From Calidifontimicrobium sp035325925 (GTDB lineage Bacteria > Pseudomonadota > Gammaproteobacteria > Burkholderiales > Burkholderiaceae_C), in the NCBI RefSeq assembly GCF_035325925.1, contig NZ_DAOKZA010000011.1, positions 1 to 64,000 of the forward strand: 64,000 bases of DNA, written 5' to 3'. The position numbers and the translations under genes are program-made. The first letter of the stretch is position 1. Each line of letters begins with the position of its first letter. Below the pieces are notes generated by a model. That model made no database searches and had not been told where the DNA came from. It saw only the letters and a program-made list of their open reading frames with translations. Positions 61,009 through 64,000 of the stretch are shown here, in pieces.

Positions 61009-62070
61009 TCACTGCCCCGGGTCGCGGATCTCCCAGCGGATGCGGTCGATCTCGGCGAGCACTTCGCCGGGCAGCGCCACGCCCCATGCGTCGACGTTCT
61101 CGTCGAGCTGCGCGACGCTGGTCACGCCGATGATCGTGCTGGCCACGCGCCAGTTGCGGTAGCAGAACGCCAGCGCGAGCTGCACCGGCGTCAGGCCGTG
61201 CTCGCGCGCCAGCGCGTTGTAGCGGCGCGCCGCGGCGAGCGACTCGGCACGGCCCCAGCGCTGCTGCTTCATGCTGTCGAAGATCGCCAGCCGGCCCGGG
61301 CGCGCCGGGTCGTCGAGGCCGCGCTCGTCGTACTTGCCGCTGAGCAGCCCGAAGCCCAGCGGCGAGTACGCCAGCAGCGACACGCCGGCGTGGTGCAGCA
61401 CCTCGTCGAGGCCGTTGTCGACCACGCGGTTGACCAGGCCGTACGGGTTCTGCACCGTGGCGATGCGCGGCAGGCCCTGCGCGTCGGCGATGCGCACGAA
61501 CTCGGCCACGCCCCACGGCGTCTCGTTGCTGACGCCCACGGCGCGCACCTTGCCGGCCTGCACCAGCCGCTGCATCGCCTCGAGCTGCGCCTCGATCGGG
61601 GTCGCGGGGCGGTCCTTCGCCGGGTCGAAGTACAGGCCACCGAACATCGGCACGTGGCGCACCGGCCAGTGGATCTGGTAGAGGTCGATCACGTCGGTGC
61701 CCAGGCGCTGCAGGCTGGCGTCGCACGCGGCGACGATGTCGTCGGCTTCGAGGTCGGCCTTGCCGCCGCGGATCCAGTGGTAGGCGCGCGCGGCGCCGCT
61801 GACCTTGGTCGCCAGCACGACCTTGTGCCGGGCGCCGGGGCGCTGCGCGAACCAGCGCCCGACGATGCGTTCGGTGTCGCCGAACCGCTCGGCGCTCGGC
61901 GGCACCGGGTACATCTCGGCGGTGTCGATTAAGTCGACGCCGCGCTCGAGCGCGCGGTCGAGGATCGAGAACGCCGTGCGTTCGTCGACCTGGCGCTCGC
62001 CGAAGGTCATCGTGCCGAGGCAGACCTTGCTGACCACGAGGTCGCTGCGGCCCAGGGAAATGTGCTCCAT
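61009..62070 (-). CDS. Aldo/keto reductase (Tas-like)
   Basis: A 353-residue NADPH-type aldo/keto reductase. The catalytic tetrad is visible: Asp/Tyr in IDTAEMYPVPPSAERFGDTE (about 50-69), Lys in VLATKVSG (about 88-95), His in YQIHWPVRH (about 133-141). The cofactor segment SNETPWGVAEF and YSPLGFGLLSGKY are present. The start ATG at 62070 has an AAAGGAG ribosome binding site upstream. It resembles E. coli Tas. Substrate unknown. Divergent from the E1 alpha gene. Confidence 0.9.
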   Translation of the reverse strand: MEHISLGRSDLVVSKVCLGTMTFGERQVDERTAFSILDRALERGVDLIDTAEMYPVPPSAERFGDTERIVGRWFAQRPGARHKVVLATKVSGAARAYHWIRGGKADLEADDIVAACDASLQRLGTDVIDLYQIHWPVRHVPMFGGLYFDPAKDRPATPIEAQLEAMQRLVQAGKVRAVGVSNETPWGVAEFVRIADAQGLPRIATVQNPYGLVNRVVDNGLDEVLHHAGVSLLAYSPLGFGLLSGKYDERGLDDPARPGRLAIFDSMKQQRWGRAESLAAARRYNALAREHGLTPVQLALAFCYRNWRVASTIIGVTSVAQLDENVDAWGVALPGEVLAEIDRIRWEIRDPGQ

Positions 62071-62240
62071 CGTCGCGGGCTCCTTTCGAGCGCGGCAGTG
62101 TGCCCGATGCCGGCACGCCGCGCCGGCACGCCGGCCATGGCCCGCCGCGGCCGGCGCCGATGGCTCCTTCGGATCATGACCGCCGCGGCCGCGCTGCCTA
62201 CAGTGCGGCGCATCGACACCACCGATCAAGGACACCCCCG

Positions 62241-63203
62241 ATGAATGCCACCGAACGCATCGCGATGCTCGAGGCGATGCTGCTGATCCGCACCTACGAG
62301 CAGCGGCTGGCCGCGCTGCAGCCGCAGGGCGTGCCGGGCACCTGCACCGCCGTCGGCCAGGAGGCCGCCGCGGTCGGCGTCGTGCGCGCGCTGCTCGCCG
62401 ACGACCTGATCCTGACCAACCACCGCAGCGCCGGCCACCTGCTCGCGCGCGGCGCCGACCCGGCACGCATGCTCGCCGAGGTCATGGGCCGCCGCGACGG
62501 CTACTGCAAGGGCAAGAGCGGCTCGCTGCACATCGCCGCGAAGGAGCTCGGCGTGGTGCTGACCTCGACCATCGTCGGCGGCGAGCTGTCGCTGGCCCCC
62601 GGCGTCGCGCTGGCACAGAAGATGCGCGCGCCGCTGACGCGCCGCGGCGGCATCACCGCGGTGTTCTTCGGCGACGGCGCGGCCTGCGAGGGCATCTTCC
62701 ACGAGTCGCTGAACCTGGCCGTGACCTGGCAGCTGCCGCTGCTGTACGTGTGCGAGAACAACCAGTGGCAGGCCTTCGTGCACCGCCGCGAGACGATGCC
62801 GATGGAGCGCATCGCGCCGACCTGGGCCGCCGCGCACGGCGTCGACGCCGCCACCGTCGACGGCAACGACGTCGAGGCGGTGCACGCGGCGGCGCTGGCC
62901 GCGGTGCAGCGCATCCGCGCCACCGGGCGGCCGGCGTTCCTCGAGCTCGAGACCTGGCGCGCGCGCGGCCACTTCGAGCCCGACGACCAGTTCTACGTCG
63001 ACCCCGACGAGCGCGCAAGCTGGGCGCGGCGCGACCCGATCGACACGCTGTCGGCGCGGCTGCAGGCCGAGCGCGTGATCGGCGCCGGCGAGCTCGCGCA
63101 CCTGCAGCAGCGCGTCGACGCGACGATCGACGCCGCGCTGGCGTTCGCCCAGGCCTCGCCCTGGCCCGAGCTGCGCGAGCTGACCAGCGACGTCTACGCC
63201 TGA
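62241..63203 (+). CDS. 2-oxoacid dehydrogenase E1 component, alpha subunit (PdhA/AcoA-like)
   Basis: A 320-residue thiamine-diphosphate subunit that decarboxylates a 2-oxoacid (pyruvate, or acetoin in AcoAB). The TPP motif runs from FFGDGAACEGIFHESLNLA to LLYVCENN (about 155-185). Other parts are ANHRSAGHLLARGADPARM (with a THRSxGH-like loop) and GKSGSLHIAAKELG. An AAGGA ribosome binding site (62228-62232) precedes the ATG. The beta subunit follows 22 bp later. Pyruvate versus acetoin cannot be decided from the sequence seen; E2 would be expected just beyond the window. Confidence 0.9.
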   Translation: MNATERIAMLEAMLLIRTYEQRLAALQPQGVPGTCTAVGQEAAAVGVVRALLADDLILTNHRSAGHLLARGADPARMLAEVMGRRDGYCKGKSGSLHIAAKELGVVLTSTIVGGELSLAPGVALAQKMRAPLTRRGGITAVFFGDGAACEGIFHESLNLAVTWQLPLLYVCENNQWQAFVHRRETMPMERIAPTWAAAHGVDAATVDGNDVEAVHAAALAAVQRIRATGRPAFLELETWRARGHFEPDDQFYVDPDERASWARRDPIDTLSARLQAERVIGAGELAHLQQRVDATIDAALAFAQASPWPELRELTSDVYA

Positions 63204-63225
63204 CCCCGTTTCGAGGAGCAACGAC

Positions 63226-64000
63226 ATGACCTCCACCCTGACCGCCAACGACGCCATCGAACAGGCGCTGGCCGAGGAGATGCGCCGCGACGAGCGCGTG
63301 CTGATCTTCGGCGAGGGCGTGGCCACCAAGCGCCGCGCCCTGCTCGCCGAGTTCGGCCCCGATCGCGTGCGCAACACGCCGCTGGCCGAGGGCATCATCG
63401 CCGGCACCGCCGCCGGCGCCGCCGCGATGGGCCTGCGCCCGGTGATCGACCTGCTGTTCGCGCCGTTCCTGACGCTGGCGATGGACGCCATCGTCAACAG
63501 CGCCGGCAAGCTGCGCTACCTGTCGGGCGGGCAGTTCGAGTTCCCGCTGGTCGTGATGACCACCACCGGCGCCGGCTGGGCCGTGGGCGCGCAGCACAAC
63601 CACAACCTCGAGGCGATGTTCGTCCACGCCCCGGGGCTGAAGGTGGTGATGCCGCACGGCGCGGCCGACCACAAGGGGCTGCTCAAGGCCGCGATCCGCG
63701 ACCCCAACCCGGTGATGTTCTTCACCGACCTGGCGCTGGGCTTCACCCCGGGCGAGGTGCCGGCGGGCGAGCACCTGGTGCCGCTCGGCCAGGCCGCCGT
63801 CGCGCGCCGCGGCGACGACGTGACGCTGGTGTCGTACGCGAAGACCGTCGGCGCGTGCCTGCAGGCCGCCGAGCAGCTGGAGGCGCAGGGCGTCTCGGCC
63901 GAGGTGATCGACCTGCGCACGCTCAAGCCGCTCGACGAAGCGAGCCTGCTGCGCTCGGTGCGCCGCACCGGCCGGCTGGTCGTCGTGCACGAGGCGGCGG
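63226..64000 (+). CDS. 2-oxoacid dehydrogenase E1 component, beta subunit (cut by window end)
   Basis: The visible 258 residues begin MTSTLTANDAIEQALAEEMR after a GAGGAG ribosome binding site (63213-63218). Motifs of E1 beta are FGEGVATKRRALLAEFG (about 28-44), RVRNTPLAEGIIAGTAAGAA, IDLLFAPFLTLAMDAIVNSA and the start of the C-terminal transketolase domain (EVIDLRTLKPLDEASLLRSV). The gene continues past the window. It pairs with the alpha subunit to form the E1 heterotetramer. Confidence 0.92.
   Translation, partial: MTSTLTANDAIEQALAEEMRRDERVLIFGEGVATKRRALLAEFGPDRVRNTPLAEGIIAGTAAGAAAMGLRPVIDLLFAPFLTLAMDAIVNSAGKLRYLSGGQFEFPLVVMTTTGAGWAVGAQHNHNLEAMFVHAPGLKVVMPHGAADHKGLLKAAIRDPNPVMFFTDLALGFTPGEVPAGEHLVPLGQAAVARRGDDVTLVSYAKTVGACLQAAEQLEAQGVSAEVIDLRTLKPLDEASLLRSVRRTGRLVVVHEAA

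Overview
The window looks like core chromosome of a GC-rich betaproteobacterium of the order Burkholderiales, probably from the Rubrivivax/Leptothrix/Methylibium side. The order trpB-trpF-truA-fimV-asd-leuB-leuD-entericidin-leuC, an sdhCDAB-sdhE-gltA run next to mdh, an RpfE-like gene before recJ, and tctA/tctB all point there. Base composition and codon use look uniformly GC-rich. I saw no prophage, transposase, CRISPR array, tRNA or rRNA. No stretch longer than about 265 bp lacks a gene.

Layout. 1-9182 (minus): tryptophan and tRNA genes (trpB partial, trpF, truA), the FimV hub protein, aspartate-semialdehyde dehydrogenase and the leucine operon with a small entericidin-like lipoprotein inside it. 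9269-12249: an SDR, a secreted type-B carboxylesterase and a YbjQ-family protein. 12514-20969: a complete propionyl-CoA to succinyl-CoA route (mutase, MeaB GTPase, carboxylase beta and alpha, epimerase) on the minus strand, with a divergent GntR/FadR-type regulator and a palindromic site between them. 21046-30942: a TCA block (citrate synthase, SdhE, succinate dehydrogenase; a HutC-type GntR regulator; malate dehydrogenase; a CitE-like lyase), so succinyl-CoA made by the previous block can feed into this one. 31101-39423: SDR, DMT transporter, creatininase-family hydrolase, an acyl-carrier-domain/GNAT fusion, gamma-glutamyltransferase, an FNR-like regulator and TctA/TctB. 39556-47749: a GspE/PilB-type ATPase, a spermidine-synthase-like protein, a DNA glycosylase, a TatD nuclease, then protease-MoxR-DUF58-VWA. 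47779-54833: LolD/LolC, RpfE-like, RecJ, a PQQ-type sugar dehydrogenase and a PHP phosphoesterase. 54830-64000: a second DMT transporter, a PAP2 phosphatase with a GT39 glycosyltransferase, YciO, RidA, PlsY, YbaK, a Cys-rich secreted protein, an aldo/keto reductase and the two E1 subunits of a 2-oxoacid dehydrogenase (the second cut by the window end).

The genes are tightly packed. Many consecutive genes share stop and start codons (ATGA or GTGA overlaps, for example leuD/leuB, pccA/mce, sdhB/sdhE/gltA, tatD/glycosylase, rpfE-like/recJ, PHP/DMT, GT39/PAP2, plsY/ridA), which implies translational coupling.

The most unusual observations are: an intergenic repeat family present twice, one copy being translated as an N-terminal extension of SdhE; a phosphopantetheine carrier domain fused to a GNAT acetyltransferase; a DUF58 gene broken by a frameshift near G-runs; an FNR-like regulator lacking one cluster cysteine, with an FNR-like box on its own start codon; and a recurring -10-like hexamer only 5-9 nt before start codons, suggesting leaderless mRNAs. 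I did not find a clearly new multi-gene system; most of the window is housekeeping metabolism.
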